Assembly (NCBI GenBank): GCA_028716525.1
Contig: JAQUPQ010000003.1
Location: 40,336 to 104,335, forward strand
DNA: 64,000 nt
Reading direction: 5' to 3'
Source: Terriglobia bacterium
Lineage (GTDB): Bacteria; Acidobacteriota; Terriglobia; JAIQFV01
The first letter of the stretch is position 1. Every line of letters begins with the position of its first letter. Under the pieces are notes generated by a model. It did not search any database, was not told the DNA's origin, and was given only the letters and a program-made list of their open reading frames with translations. The position numbers were made by a program, and so were the translations under genes. Shown piece by piece: positions 17,940-27,513 of the stretch.

Positions 17940-18381
17940 GAACGTCAAAGTGGATCGGGTCGCCTGTCCCTGGCTCATCCGAAAATTCATCGATTCTGAA
18001 GCGGAGTTTTTCTTCGTGGAGGAAGCCGCGGTGAACGCCCAAGCGCGCGCCTTGCAGGCCACTCCGTTCGACGTCCCCAAAAATCCCGACGTGAAATTGA
18101 ATCATCGCAACGGACGCTGTTCGTTTGAAACGATCCTGGAAAGTTATCAATTGACCTCCGACCCGGCGCTGGTCGCGCTGGGACGAATCGTCCACGGCGC
18201 CGACGTTCCCAAGGAAATGGACATTGCTCCGGAAAGCGCCGGATTGTATGCCCTGGCGAACGGCTTTTCCTTGACCTGCGCCGGGGACGAAGAACGATTG
18301 CGATTGCAATTTCCGCTCTACGACGCGCTGTATGCGTTTTGCCAGTCGCGAATTAAGAATTCACCTTCATCACAAGGATGA
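17920..18381 (+). CDS. Stand-alone ChrB-type chromate-resistance domain protein
   Basis: 153 aa. MKWITRENVKVDRVACPWLIRKFIDSEAEFFFV at the N-terminus and FDVPKNPDVKLNHRNGRCSFETIL near 47-70 match the C-terminal (Chrome_Resist) domain of ChrB. The N-terminal regulator domain of full ChrB is absent. Conserved His, Cys and Glu residues could bind metal. CGGAGG lies 6 bases before ATG 17920, which decides this start inside the end of the MFS gene. The role is unproven: ChrB regulates chromate resistance elsewhere, but this short form often pairs with an MFS gene. Confidence 0.85.
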   Translation: MKWITRENVKVDRVACPWLIRKFIDSEAEFFFVEEAAVNAQARALQATPFDVPKNPDVKLNHRNGRCSFETILESYQLTSDPALVALGRIVHGADVPKEMDIAPESAGLYALANGFSLTCAGDEERLRLQFPLYDALYAFCQSRIKNSPSSQG

Positions 18382-18419
18382 AAACACAACTGCAGTTTGA
18401 CGACAGAAAGGAGCACATC

Positions 18420-19319
18420 ATGAAAAACAAAATCCAATCTCCCCTTTTCCTTTTGATCTTGTTTCTGTGCGCACTGATGGTATCGACGGCGTGGCCGTTG
18501 GCGCTGGCTGCTGCCGACTGGTCCAAGGTCGAAGTGGTTCTGGGCCGCAAAGGCGCCGTCAGCGGAGACACCATCAAGTTCGGATTCCCGCGGACCGATC
18601 TACACGTCCTGATCGGTACGGTGGCTCTCAAACCCACACTGGCCCTGGGATCGTGGGTGGCGTTTTCGGGCTCTGAAGACTCCGCCATGATGATGGGCGA
18701 TTTGGTTCTATTGCAACAGGAGGTCGAACCGGTGATGGATCAGCTGCAATCGGGCGGTGTCATGATTACGGCGCTTCACAATCACTTGCTCCTCGAACGG
18801 CCGCATGTCATGTACATGCACTACATGGGCCATGGCAAGGCTGAAGAATTGGCCAAGACCTTCAAAGCCGCTTTGGAACACAGCGCCACTCCTATGAAAG
18901 CGCCTGCCGCTCCTGCGGCGGAACCCAAAGTCCGGATGAGCCAGTCGAAGATCGAAGAAATTCTAGGCCAGCATGGCACTTTGAAGGGTGGGGTGTTGTC
19001 GTTTGGAGTTCCTCGGGCCGAACCGATCCAGGAAAACGGCACAATGTTGCCTCCCGCTTTGGGTGTCGCCAATTCCATCAATATTCAAGATTCACCCAAG
19101 GGCATTGCGACCACCGGAGACTTCGTTTTAATTGCCAGTGAAGTCAATCCCGTGATTCATGCGCTGCGGTCGCATGGCATTATGGTGACCGCTCTGCATA
19201 ACCACATGCTTCAGGATAACCCGCGGCTCTTTTTCATGCACTTTTGGGGAAATGGACCTGCCGGCGAGGTGGCTGCCGGTCTGAAAGCCGCATTGGATGA
19301 CGTCCACACAAAGAAATAA
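18420..19319 (+). CDS. Secreted protein with two DUF1259 (LppY/LpqO) domains
   Basis: 299 aa from ATG 18420, chosen for AAAGGAG upstream. A signal peptide (about 1-31, ending LALAAA) is followed by two DUF1259 copies at about 32-155 and 175-290. Each ends with the same block: VMITALHNHLLLERPHVMYMHYMGHG in the first and IMVTALHNHMLQDNPRLFFMHFWGNG in the second (shown here as the family repeat). The HNH and MHxxG residues suggest a metal site. It follows the ChrB-domain gene by 38 bases, likely in one operon. No enzymatic function is known for the family. Confidence 0.85.
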   Translation: MKNKIQSPLFLLILFLCALMVSTAWPLALAAADWSKVEVVLGRKGAVSGDTIKFGFPRTDLHVLIGTVALKPTLALGSWVAFSGSEDSAMMMGDLVLLQQEVEPVMDQLQSGGVMITALHNHLLLERPHVMYMHYMGHGKAEELAKTFKAALEHSATPMKAPAAPAAEPKVRMSQSKIEEILGQHGTLKGGVLSFGVPRAEPIQENGTMLPPALGVANSINIQDSPKGIATTGDFVLIASEVNPVIHALRSHGIMVTALHNHMLQDNPRLFFMHFWGNGPAGEVAAGLKAALDDVHTKK

Positions 19320-19633
19320 GAAGGTGCGTGGTGTGAGGGACGGTGGATTGGTTGTTGGATCCCACGGCAACAAATTCACTGTCCCAGGTCTCCCAAAAGC
19401 GGGACTGCCTGTGGAATGAGAGAGGGCGCGACAATTTGCATTTCTTTACTTTGAAATTGGAACAAGCTGTTGGAGAATGGCGTCAATTAAAGCACTTCTC
19501 TTTTGAAATCTTGTAAAGGTTGAAGGTCATGCACCTTCGATGCTTGTGGGTTCGCAAAGTAGAACTGTAATCCAGGCAGGTTTTGTTTCACCCCGCAATG
19601 CCGTAGGACTTCTTCTCGATGGAGGAGGATTTC
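19320..19633. other. Intergenic region
   Basis: 314 bases without a gene. A small hairpin GAAGGT CATGC ACCTTC lies near 19519-19535. I see no clear promoter or terminator. Confidence 0.4.
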
Positions 19634-20098
19634 ATGGCCCCTCTCAGTCTAACCATCAATGGAAAACACTATTCCGCAAGCGTCGACCCGGGCACGCCGA
19701 TTCTCTGGGTTCTGCGCGATACCTTAGGACTTACTGGAACCAAGTTTGGATGCGGCATGGCGCTGTGCGGCGCTTGCACCATTCATCTTGACGGTGAAGC
19801 CGTTCGATCCTGTATGACGCCGGTATCAGAGGCGGTCGGCAAGAAAATTACAACCATCGAAGGGCTTTCAACCGATCGCAGCCATCCCCTCCAAAAAGCC
19901 TGGATGGCCCAGGAGGTGCCGCAATGCGGATACTGCCAGTCGGGGCAAATCATGACGGCTGCCGCGCTCCTCCAAAAGAAACCTCATCCCACGGATGAAG
20001 AAATCGATGCCGCCATGTCCGGCAACATCTGCCGGTGCGGCACGTATTTGCGCATTCGTGCGGCCATTCACCAGGCTGCCAAAGGAGGTGCGCAATGA
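19634..20098 (+). CDS. Molybdenum hydroxylase small subunit, (2Fe-2S)-binding (IorA-like)
   Basis: 154 aa from ATG 19634, preceded by GGAGGAGG; an ATG five codons earlier is less well placed. The plant-type cluster uses Cys40, 45, 48 and 60 ([12 protein letters not shown]). The second cluster uses Cys98, 101, 133 and 135 (CGYC, CRC). This is the electron-transfer subunit of xanthine-oxidase-family hydroxylases, closest in layout to isoquinoline 1-oxidoreductase alpha. It overlaps the large subunit by 4 bases (ATGA). Confidence 0.93.
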   Translation: MAPLSLTINGKHYSASVDPGTPILWVLRDTLGLTGTKFGCGMALCGACTIHLDGEAVRSCMTPVSEAVGKKITTIEGLSTDRSHPLQKAWMAQEVPQCGYCQSGQIMTAAALLQKKPHPTDEEIDAAMSGNICRCGTYLRIRAAIHQAAKGGAQ

Positions 20099-22344
20099 GC
20101 CGCTCTCTTCTGGTGACGCGTCGCACGATGCTGAAGACCGGCTTGGCGGGCGCCCCGGCATTGATCCTGGGTTTCTATCTGCCCCGGAATCTCTTCTCAG
20201 CGTCTCCCACAAAAAGTCCGACTGCAAAAACATCGGCCGTCTTTTCTCCAAACGCCTGGCTGCGAATTGATTCCCGAGGGGGCATTACGCTGTTGGTTGA
20301 ACCGGCTGAAATCGGCCAGGGCGTCCGCACCTCCATGCCCATGCTGCTGGCTGAAGAACTGGATGCCGACTGGACCAAAATCAAAATCCAGCAGGCCCCG
20401 ACGAAGCCCGACATTTACAAACATCTCGGAACGGGCGGCAGCAGTTCCGTCCGTGAGAATTACTTGCCGCTGCGACAAGCCGGTGCGGCCGCTCGCGCTT
20501 TGCTGATCACTGCGGCGGCCCAGACTTGGAAGGTGGAGCCAAGCGCTTGCCATACGGCGGATGGCGCTGTGGTGCACAGCGCCTCCAAACGTCGTCTCAC
20601 CTACGGTACGCTCGCAGAAGCCGCTTCAAAACTTCCTGCTCCCGATCCCAAGAAGATCTCTCTGAAGCAACCGAAGGACTTTCGATTTCTGGGAAAACCG
20701 GTCCACCGACTGGACACACCTTCCAAAGTCGACGGCAGCGCGAAGTTCGGATTGGACGTGAAAGTCCCGGGCATGTTGTATGCCGTCATTGCCCGATGTC
20801 CAACCTTTGGCGGAAAGGCTGTGAAATTCGATGACTCCAAAGCCAAGGCCGTTGCGGGAGTCCACGCTGTTGTACAGATTAATCCTGTTCCCAGCCCCGC
20901 CAACACCGCCGGAGGAGTTGCGGTCGTCGCGGATTCGACTTGGGCTGCAATTAAGGGCCGGAAGGCGCTCCAGATTGATTGGGACCGCGGTGAGAATGCG
21001 AGTGAAAACACCGCTTCCATGCGAAAGCAAATGGCCGAGCTGGCCGGCAAGTCCCCACTCTATGTGGCTCGCACCGTGGGCGACGCCGCGTCGGCGATTT
21101 CAAAGGCTCCAAAGAAAATCGAGGCCGTGTATGAATTGCCTTTCCAGCCGCACGCCACCATGGAGCCGATGAATTGCACCGCCCACGTGGAAAAAGATCG
21201 CGTCGAAATTTGGGCGCCGACCCAGAGCCCGGATTGGATTCAGGGCGTCGTCGCCGGCTTGGTGCAATTGAATCACGAATCGGTCATGGTTCACGAAACG
21301 CTCTCGGGCGGAGGTTTTGGACGCCGTTACCAAACCGACTACGCCGTCGAAGCCGTTCAAGTCTCCAAGGCCGTGGGCAAACCGGTGAAGCTGCTGTGGA
21401 CTCGGGAAGACGATATGCAGCACGATTTTTATCGACCGGCGTCTTATCACCGGCTCAGCGCCGGGTTGGATCATCAAAACAAATTGGTGGGATGGTCGCG
21501 TCGCATAATGTCCACCTCCATTCGGCAGATTTTTGCACCTCCGGAAGCCCTGAAGAATCCCGCCACAGTAGCCGCTCAGGAACTTGAGGGAGCGGTGGAC
21601 GTTCCCTACGAAAGCCCCAATCTGCAAGTGGAATACTCCGCAGTGAAATCGGGCGTGCCGCGCGCCTGGTGGCGGTCCGTGGCCTGCTCCTTCAACTCCT
21701 TCGCGGTGGAAAGTTTTATCGACGAACTTGCGGCCGAAGCCCATCTCGACCCGCTGGATTTTCGAATCAAGTTGTTGGGGGGCGATCGCCAGCTGCCCAA
21801 CCCCAGAGATAAGGAGGACATCCTGGACACTCGACGGCTTCGCGGAGTGCTGGCTCTAGCCGCCGAGAAATCGGGCTGGGGAAAATCGTTGCCCCAACAC
21901 TGGGGCCGGGGAATCGCCGCCCAGTATTCCTTTGGCAGTTACATCAGCCACGTGGCGGAAGTCGAGGTGAAACCGGATCACACAGTTCAAGTTCACCGCG
22001 TCGTTACGGCGGTCGATTGCGGCAGCATCATCAACCCCGATACCATCAAAGCGCAAATGGAAAGCGCCGTGATCTTCGGATTGACGGCGGCGATGACAGG
22101 CGAAATCGAAGTGGAGAACGGCGCGATCAAAAACGGGAATTTCGATGACTTTCCCGTTGTGCGTATGAAACAGGCGCCCCGCCGGCATGAGGTGTATATC
22201 GTCTCCAGCACAGAAAAACCGGGAGGGATCGGCGAGCCGGGAGTCCCGCCTATTGCTCCGGCATTAACGAACGCCATTTATGCCGCCACCGGGAAGCGAT
22301 TGCGACGCCTGATCATTCGCCCTGAAGATTTGAAGCAGGCCTGA
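20095..22344 (+). CDS. Molybdenum hydroxylase large subunit (IorB-like), Tat-exported
   Basis: 749 aa from ATG 20095 (AAAGGAGG upstream). The twin-arginine motif [20 protein letters not shown] implies folded export with its small subunit. Moco-binding loops are seen at [16 protein letters not shown] (about 421-436) and [20 protein letters not shown] near the C-terminus, the latter with the catalytic Glu. With no FAD subunit, it follows the isoquinoline 1-oxidoreductase/aldehyde dehydrogenase two-subunit plan, passing electrons to an outside acceptor such as a cytochrome. The natural substrate cannot be read from sequence. Confidence 0.93.
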   Translation: MSRSLLVTRRTMLKTGLAGAPALILGFYLPRNLFSASPTKSPTAKTSAVFSPNAWLRIDSRGGITLLVEPAEIGQGVRTSMPMLLAEELDADWTKIKIQQAPTKPDIYKHLGTGGSSSVRENYLPLRQAGAAARALLITAAAQTWKVEPSACHTADGAVVHSASKRRLTYGTLAEAASKLPAPDPKKISLKQPKDFRFLGKPVHRLDTPSKVDGSAKFGLDVKVPGMLYAVIARCPTFGGKAVKFDDSKAKAVAGVHAVVQINPVPSPANTAGGVAVVADSTWAAIKGRKALQIDWDRGENASENTASMRKQMAELAGKSPLYVARTVGDAASAISKAPKKIEAVYELPFQPHATMEPMNCTAHVEKDRVEIWAPTQSPDWIQGVVAGLVQLNHESVMVHETLSGGGFGRRYQTDYAVEAVQVSKAVGKPVKLLWTREDDMQHDFYRPASYHRLSAGLDHQNKLVGWSRRIMSTSIRQIFAPPEALKNPATVAAQELEGAVDVPYESPNLQVEYSAVKSGVPRAWWRSVACSFNSFAVESFIDELAAEAHLDPLDFRIKLLGGDRQLPNPRDKEDILDTRRLRGVLALAAEKSGWGKSLPQHWGRGIAAQYSFGSYISHVAEVEVKPDHTVQVHRVVTAVDCGSIINPDTIKAQMESAVIFGLTAAMTGEIEVENGAIKNGNFDDFPVVRMKQAPRRHEVYIVSSTEKPGGIGEPGVPPIAPALTNAIYAATGKRLRRLIIRPEDLKQA

Positions 22345-22535
22345 AGATACTGGGGACAACACTTCGGTGAGTTGCAGCGGAACTCAACGACCCGTTATAG
22401 AAAGTTTCTATCACCCTCTTTTGCGTGACAAGGGGTCAGTCCAAGACTTCTTTGTTACCGAATCCCATCCAACGGCGTCCTTAGGCTTTGTGTCCTTAAA
22501 ACTGATGAGAAAACGGAGGAGGTCTTGAATTCTTT

Positions 22536-23606
22536 ATGAAAATCCAGAATCGAAATTCGCGTTTCATTGTTTCTCCATCCGCAAAGACAATTATTTTGAT
22601 GGTTCTGGCCCTTTCTGCGCTGATGTTCTCGACGGCGGCGGCGTTGGCTGCCTCCGGTTATCACGAGATCAATCGATTTAAGCTGGGCGGCGAAGGATTT
22701 TGGGATTACTTGACATTCGACCCCTCGGGCAACCGCGTTTTCATTTCCCGCGGCACACATGTAATGGTGGTGGATGCCAAAAGTGGAAAAGTCGTAGGCG
22801 ACATTCCGGACACCCCGGGAGTTCACGGAATCGCGCTGGCCCCGGAGTCGCATCGCGGTTTCACATCCAACGGTCGGAATGCCACGGTCACAATTTTCGA
22901 TCTCGAGAACCTGAAAACCCTGGGCAGTGTCACGACTGAAGCAGGTCCGGACGCCATCATTTACGATTCGAAAACGCAGTCGGTCCTCACCATGAACGGA
23001 CGGGGCCAGTCCGCAACGGTGATTGACGCAGCGACCGGCAAAGTAAAAGGCAGCGTCCCGCTCGGGGGCCGGCCTGAATTTGCGCAAGCCGACGGCAAGG
23101 GAAAGGTGTTCATCAATCTTGAAGACAAGAGCGAACAGGTTGAACTCGACCCGGCGGCCCTCAAAGTTACACGCCGGTGGTCGCTGGCGCCATGCGAGGA
23201 GCCCAGTGGACTGGCAATTGACCGCCAGCATCGGCGTTTATTCGCCGGGTGCCACAACAAAATGATGGCGGTGGTGGATATTGATGCCGGAAAGGTTATC
23301 GCCACGCCGGCCATTGGCCAGGGAGTCGATGCCAATGGCTTTGATCCCGCCACTCAGTTCGCGTTCAGTTCGAATGGCGATGGCACGCTGACGGTGGTCC
23401 ATGAAGACTCGCCCGACAAATTCACCGTGGTTGAAAATGTAAAGACAGCACCCCGCGCCCGCACCATGACATTGGACGAGAAGACGCACAACGTTTTTTT
23501 GGTGACCGCCGAGTTTGGGCCGGCACCGACCGCGACCACAGAAAACCCCCGGCCGCGTCCGCCCATGCTTCCAGATTCTTTTGTTCTCCTGGTGTTCGGT
23601 CGATGA
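22536..23606 (+). CDS. Secreted YVTN-type beta-propeller protein
   Basis: 356 aa. A signal peptide (about 1-38, ending ALAAS) is followed by repeated blades: YLTFDPSGNRVFISRGTHVMVVDAKSGKVVGDI, HGIALAPESHRGFTSNGRNATVTIFDLENLKTLGSV and similar, all of the YncE/YVTN type. Such propellers bind partners or ligands outside the cytoplasm; no active site can be named. The C-terminus is Pro-rich (TTENPRPRPPMLPD) before a last strand. It stands alone 191 bases after the molybdenum enzyme. Confidence 0.85.
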   Translation: MKIQNRNSRFIVSPSAKTIILMVLALSALMFSTAAALAASGYHEINRFKLGGEGFWDYLTFDPSGNRVFISRGTHVMVVDAKSGKVVGDIPDTPGVHGIALAPESHRGFTSNGRNATVTIFDLENLKTLGSVTTEAGPDAIIYDSKTQSVLTMNGRGQSATVIDAATGKVKGSVPLGGRPEFAQADGKGKVFINLEDKSEQVELDPAALKVTRRWSLAPCEEPSGLAIDRQHRRLFAGCHNKMMAVVDIDAGKVIATPAIGQGVDANGFDPATQFAFSSNGDGTLTVVHEDSPDKFTVVENVKTAPRARTMTLDEKTHNVFLVTAEFGPAPTATTENPRPRPPMLPDSFVLLVFGR

Positions 23607-24071
23607 GGATGAGGGCAGAACGAAGGTAACGTTGTTTGCGATGATTGCGGTTTCGATTACTTCACTGCTGCAAGCCAAAATAGAGTGCTAGTGAGTCCTG
23701 GCTTGCAGCAGTTGCTTTCCATTCTAGGCTGAAAAACTACCTCGAAAATAGGAGAGGTTTCTGTCCCCCTGCGGGGCTGGGCGATAAGATCCTGAACCAT
23801 ACCCCACCCTTGCTCTCCGCCTCCGGCGGGCGGCGGGCGGGCTACCTGAGCAGAGGTCGTTTGGGTAGCGCAGCCTTCGTCCGCCTCGGCGGACGAAGGC
23901 TGCGGTGTTTGCAATCCGAAATTCAAAAACTCGTCCTGCACCGCATGATTTCCGCATCGCGATGGGAAATGCCCCGCCCTGCGGCCGGGCTACCCTCTGA
24001 GGTGTGAGGCACCCCTCGACGCCCGATGAATTAGGGCTTATCCCCACACCTATTTCCTATTGGCTTCCCGC
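23607..24071. other. Intergenic region rich in structured repeats
   Basis: Between two convergent genes. It holds a 36-base near-perfect palindrome (23869-23904) and two related strings around GGGCTACC near 23840 and 23990. No gene is apparent. Confidence 0.6.
23869..23904. repeat. 17-bp perfect palindrome
   Basis: CGCAGCCTTCGTCCGCC (23869-23885) is followed by a 2-base loop and its exact complement (23888-23904). No T tract follows, so it looks like a dispersed repeat hairpin rather than a terminator, although it could stop both convergent transcripts. Confidence 0.8.
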
Positions 24072-24497
24072 CTACGGATCGATGATTACGCCCGGATCTT
24101 CGGTATAGGTATTTCCACCCGAGTTCAGCGTCACTTTGTAGTTGTAAGTTGTGCCGGTCTGGGCATTGGGACCAATCGTTCCAGTGGTGCACTGTTTCTG
24201 ATTCTGGCACCAAAAGTCCTGAAACGGATTGCCATTCTTGTTGAACTGAATGGTCAGCGTATCGTTTCCCGAAGCCTGCCAGGTGATGGTGTGGTGGTTC
24301 TGCTTCGAGATTCTGGCCGTATCACAATCGGTAAGATGACCCGACCCTGCCGTTTTTGCCACATGGATCACGTGGTTCCCAGCTTGATTACACGCAGTTT
24401 GGGCCTCCGCTGGGAGCCAAGAAATCATCACTGCAAACACCACCAGGAAGAAGGCAGCAGCCGCAGTGAGAAATAAGTTTCTTCTTGAACCGGTCAT
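24072..24497 (-). CDS. Small secreted protein of unknown function
   Basis: 141 aa from ATG 24497, chosen because AAGGAGGAG lies just before it. A signal peptide (about 1-34, ending AEAQT) is followed by a mature domain of about 107 residues with four Cys (CNQ, CDT, CQN, CTT). It has the look of a small beta-sandwich, ending YNYKVTLNSGGNTYTEDPGVIIDP. It lies 25 bases downstream of the kinase gene on the same strand, so the pair is probably one operon. I do not recognise the family. Confidence 0.75.
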   Translation of the reverse strand: MTGSRRNLFLTAAAAFFLVVFAVMISWLPAEAQTACNQAGNHVIHVAKTAGSGHLTDCDTARISKQNHHTITWQASGNDTLTIQFNKNGNPFQDFWCQNQKQCTTGTIGPNAQTGTTYNYKVTLNSGGNTYTEDPGVIIDP

Positions 24498-24522
24498 TAT
24501 CTCCTCCTTGATTTGAATTGCC

Positions 24523-27186
24523 TTACGGTTTGGACTCTTGAACTGCCCTTTTAAACGCCTCCTCATTCCTCAGGTTTTCTAATTCCGGGTCACGAACGCA
24601 GAAAGCCGTGGAGTAACCATTCTGGACCGCCAGTTGAATCCACGACAATGCATCCCGGGTTTTGTGGCCGATGTTGGCAACCAAAGCAGCATTGTAAAGC
24701 AGTTCGGGATTGCGTGGTTCGAGGCTCAGAGCCTTTTGAGCATGATCCTCGGCCGCAACCAAGTTGCCCGTCTTTACCAGGCATAATGCCATTGTCGAAT
24801 GAACCAACGCCGCTTTGGGATTGATCCGGAGCTCTCCCTCACACAAGCCAATGGCTTTGGCATAAGCCTCTGCCGCCTTGGCGCTCAGTCCCGGGCTCCA
24901 GCGGTAGGCGTCACCGAGATTGGCCCACAGCTCAAAATGGTCGGGCATCAAACGCACGGCCGCTTCAAACGCTTCGGCAGCCTGTTGGAAATGCCCCGTG
25001 AAATATTCGAGAGTTCCAATATTGGAGTACGTCATGGCCGTGGGCGCCAATGCCAATGATTTTCTATAAGCCGTCAATGCGGAACTAAACTCGTTCATCA
25101 ACTGATACGAAGCACCCAAATTGCCCAAGGCTCGAGCATTATCCGGGGACCGTTCGGTCACATGCTGAAACATCTCGACCGCTTTGGAATAATTGCCGTG
25201 CACAAAATAGAAACCACCCAGTTTGCTGTAACCACCCCAGTAACTGGGCTGCAATTCAATCGCACGACGATAGGAAGCCTCGGCTTGGGAGGTGTTGCCC
25301 GTGGCATTGTAGGCGCCCGCCAATCCCAGCCAAGCGCCATAATTGTTGGGCTGGATGGCCAGCGCTCGATTGTACGCTGTGATGGCCTCGCCGCCCCGCC
25401 CCGTCCGACTGAGCACATCACCCAGCGTGACGGCGACTTCCGGAAGGTTGGAATCCAATTGTTGGGCGCGCGTGCTGGCTTCGACCGCCTCGTCAATCCA
25501 CTGGCGCTGGCGCGTCAGATTAAACTTATACAGGTAGGCCCGCCCCAAAGCGGCCTGAACGATGGCCACCTCGGGCTTTTGTTGCGCCAATGCGCGAAGT
25601 AAATTCATCGCTTCATCAATTGAACTTTCCTTGTCGTAACGCTGCAATCCGCCCAAGGCCCGAAGATATCTCTCCTGCTCATCGGCGGTTTGAAGCCCCG
25701 AGGCGGAGGCGGGTGCGGCACTCGCATGTCCCAACCGCAAAGCGTCAATCACCTTCTCGGCCAAAAGATCCTGCATCCCGAAAAGCTCTGAGGTGCTTCC
25801 ATCCAGCGTGTCCCCGGCAATCTCCGAATGCTTTTCCGTATTCCACAGCGAGAACGCGATGCGGATTTGATTTTGTCCCTTCTGGACAGACCCCCGGATC
25901 ATCAGATTCGCCCCCAGGCTTTGGGCGACTCGAAAGGGATCATCCCCGCGATCAAATGCCGCCACGGCGGCGCTGGGCATGATGACTTGAATATCGGGAA
26001 GGCGCCCGAGACGCGAGCTCAGCGTCTCCACCATTCCGTCTCCCACCAACTGGTCCGCGGCTTCACCGCTTAAATCTTTAAAAGGCAGAACCACCAGATA
26101 TTTCTTTCCGGGGATCAGAGATCGCGACGCCAGTCGCGCTTCAACAAAATAGGCTGCGAACCCGATCAGCAGGATCAACACTAGAGCCCCAACGGCATAC
26201 TTCCAATTGGCGCGCCCCGGTACGAGTCGCGAAAGAAAAGGCCGCGGCTTGGTCACTGAAACTGCCATGGGGCTCAAGGCCAAGCGAGCTTCGGCGATGT
26301 GGCTCAAGCGTTTCTCCACATCTTTCTCGAGACAGCGGTGCAGCAGTACTTGAAGTGATGACGGGGTTGAAGAGGGAACCCGTTTCCAGTCCGGGTCACG
26401 CGTTAAGACGGCCGCCAGTTTGTCTGAAACAGTTTCGCCTTCAAAGGCTTTGTGGCCCGTCAACAACTCGAAAAGGATGCACCCGAAGGCCCAGATGTCG
26501 GTGCGTTCGTCCGCCGGTTTTCCCCGCACTTGCTCGGGACTCATGTAAGCCGTGGTTCCCAGCATCGTCCCGGGGGCCGTTTTTTCCTGAACAATGGTGG
26601 GTGATTCGTCGCTGTAATTTTTCGTCGCTATCGCCGGCAACTCTTTCGCCAAGCCGAAGTCCAGCACCTTCACCCGTCCGTCCGGGGTAACCATGATGTT
26701 GGGCGGCTTCAAATCGCGATGCATCACCCCGCGCTCGTGGGCGGCGGCCAAAGCTTCAAGAATTTGTCCGGCCCATTGCACCGCCGTTTGCAGAGGAACC
26801 AAACCAGTGGAAATCTTTTTGGAGAGCGTTTCGCCGGGAATGTATTCCAGGACGAGGTAGCGAATTCCGTCCGTCTCCTTGAGATCGTAAATCGATGCGA
26901 TGTTGGGATGATTGAGCGCGGCCAGGAGTTTGGCCTCGCGTTCAAACCTCGACAGGCGGCTCTGATCCGAAGCGAACTCCGCCGGAAGCACCTTGACGGC
27001 CACCTCTCGATCCAGCTTAAGATCTCGGGCGCGGTACACCTCTCCCATTCCGCCGGCGCCGAGCGGGGCGAGAATCTCAAAATTTCCCAAGAGAGAGCCG
27101 CTTTTCAATCGCATTGCTTTCGGGATCCAGCCCGCCTCTGTTTCAACCTTGTCACGCTGCAAGACACCGCAGTCGCCGCTTTTCAT
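24523..27186 (-). CDS. Membrane Ser/Thr protein kinase with TPR repeats
   Basis: 887 aa. The kinase domain (about 35-295) has the glycine loop GAGGMGEVY (43-51), Lys65, HRDLKPPN (156-163) and DFG (176-178), so it should be active. A membrane helix lies near 330-352. It is followed by a TolB/FlgO-like domain (about 360-490; VVLPFKDLSGEAADQLVGDGM). At least eight TPR units run to the C-terminus (about 500-880; the consensus A..A...A........A motif with PNNYGAWLGLAGAY). This kinase-TM-TPR design is common in Acidobacteriota. Start ATG 27186 has GGAG 7 bases upstream; ATG 27114 is an alternative. Targets are unknown. Confidence 0.93.
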   Translation of the reverse strand: MKSGDCGVLQRDKVETEAGWIPKAMRLKSGSLLGNFEILAPLGAGGMGEVYRARDLKLDREVAVKVLPAEFASDQSRLSRFEREAKLLAALNHPNIASIYDLKETDGIRYLVLEYIPGETLSKKISTGLVPLQTAVQWAGQILEALAAAHERGVMHRDLKPPNIMVTPDGRVKVLDFGLAKELPAIATKNYSDESPTIVQEKTAPGTMLGTTAYMSPEQVRGKPADERTDIWAFGCILFELLTGHKAFEGETVSDKLAAVLTRDPDWKRVPSSTPSSLQVLLHRCLEKDVEKRLSHIAEARLALSPMAVSVTKPRPFLSRLVPGRANWKYAVGALVLILLIGFAAYFVEARLASRSLIPGKKYLVVLPFKDLSGEAADQLVGDGMVETLSSRLGRLPDIQVIMPSAAVAAFDRGDDPFRVAQSLGANLMIRGSVQKGQNQIRIAFSLWNTEKHSEIAGDTLDGSTSELFGMQDLLAEKVIDALRLGHASAAPASASGLQTADEQERYLRALGGLQRYDKESSIDEAMNLLRALAQQKPEVAIVQAALGRAYLYKFNLTRQRQWIDEAVEASTRAQQLDSNLPEVAVTLGDVLSRTGRGGEAITAYNRALAIQPNNYGAWLGLAGAYNATGNTSQAEASYRRAIELQPSYWGGYSKLGGFYFVHGNYSKAVEMFQHVTERSPDNARALGNLGASYQLMNEFSSALTAYRKSLALAPTAMTYSNIGTLEYFTGHFQQAAEAFEAAVRLMPDHFELWANLGDAYRWSPGLSAKAAEAYAKAIGLCEGELRINPKAALVHSTMALCLVKTGNLVAAEDHAQKALSLEPRNPELLYNAALVANIGHKTRDALSWIQLAVQNGYSTAFCVRDPELENLRNEEAFKRAVQESKP

Positions 27187-27513
27187 CAGCGACTCCGATT
27201 GATCGTTACATCTCAGCCGTGTCTCAGACGACCGAATAAAATGCCTTCAAGTATTTCTTAGTCTACGAAATGATGAAAAGCAGGAATAAATATTCTTTCG
27301 GCTGGGATACTAATAATATAGTTAGAATCAAAATCAATCATCCCCGGACTTGGGTAGCCGATCCAAGTATGTCTCATTCTCCAGGTACAAGCAAGGGGGA
27401 CGACCCTTGGCTTTTCGAATGCCAGGGATTGCTTGTGCTGATTTCCTGTAATCTTGTAACATCGTCTTGCTCGCCGTCGTCTTTGGCTTAGGAAGCGGGA
27501 GGGGCTTGCCTTC
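27187..27513. other. Divergent intergenic region
   Basis: 327 bases between the minus-strand kinase and the plus-strand permease. It is AT-richer than its surroundings near 27270-27330 and presumably carries both promoters. No distinct motif recognised. Confidence 0.4.
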
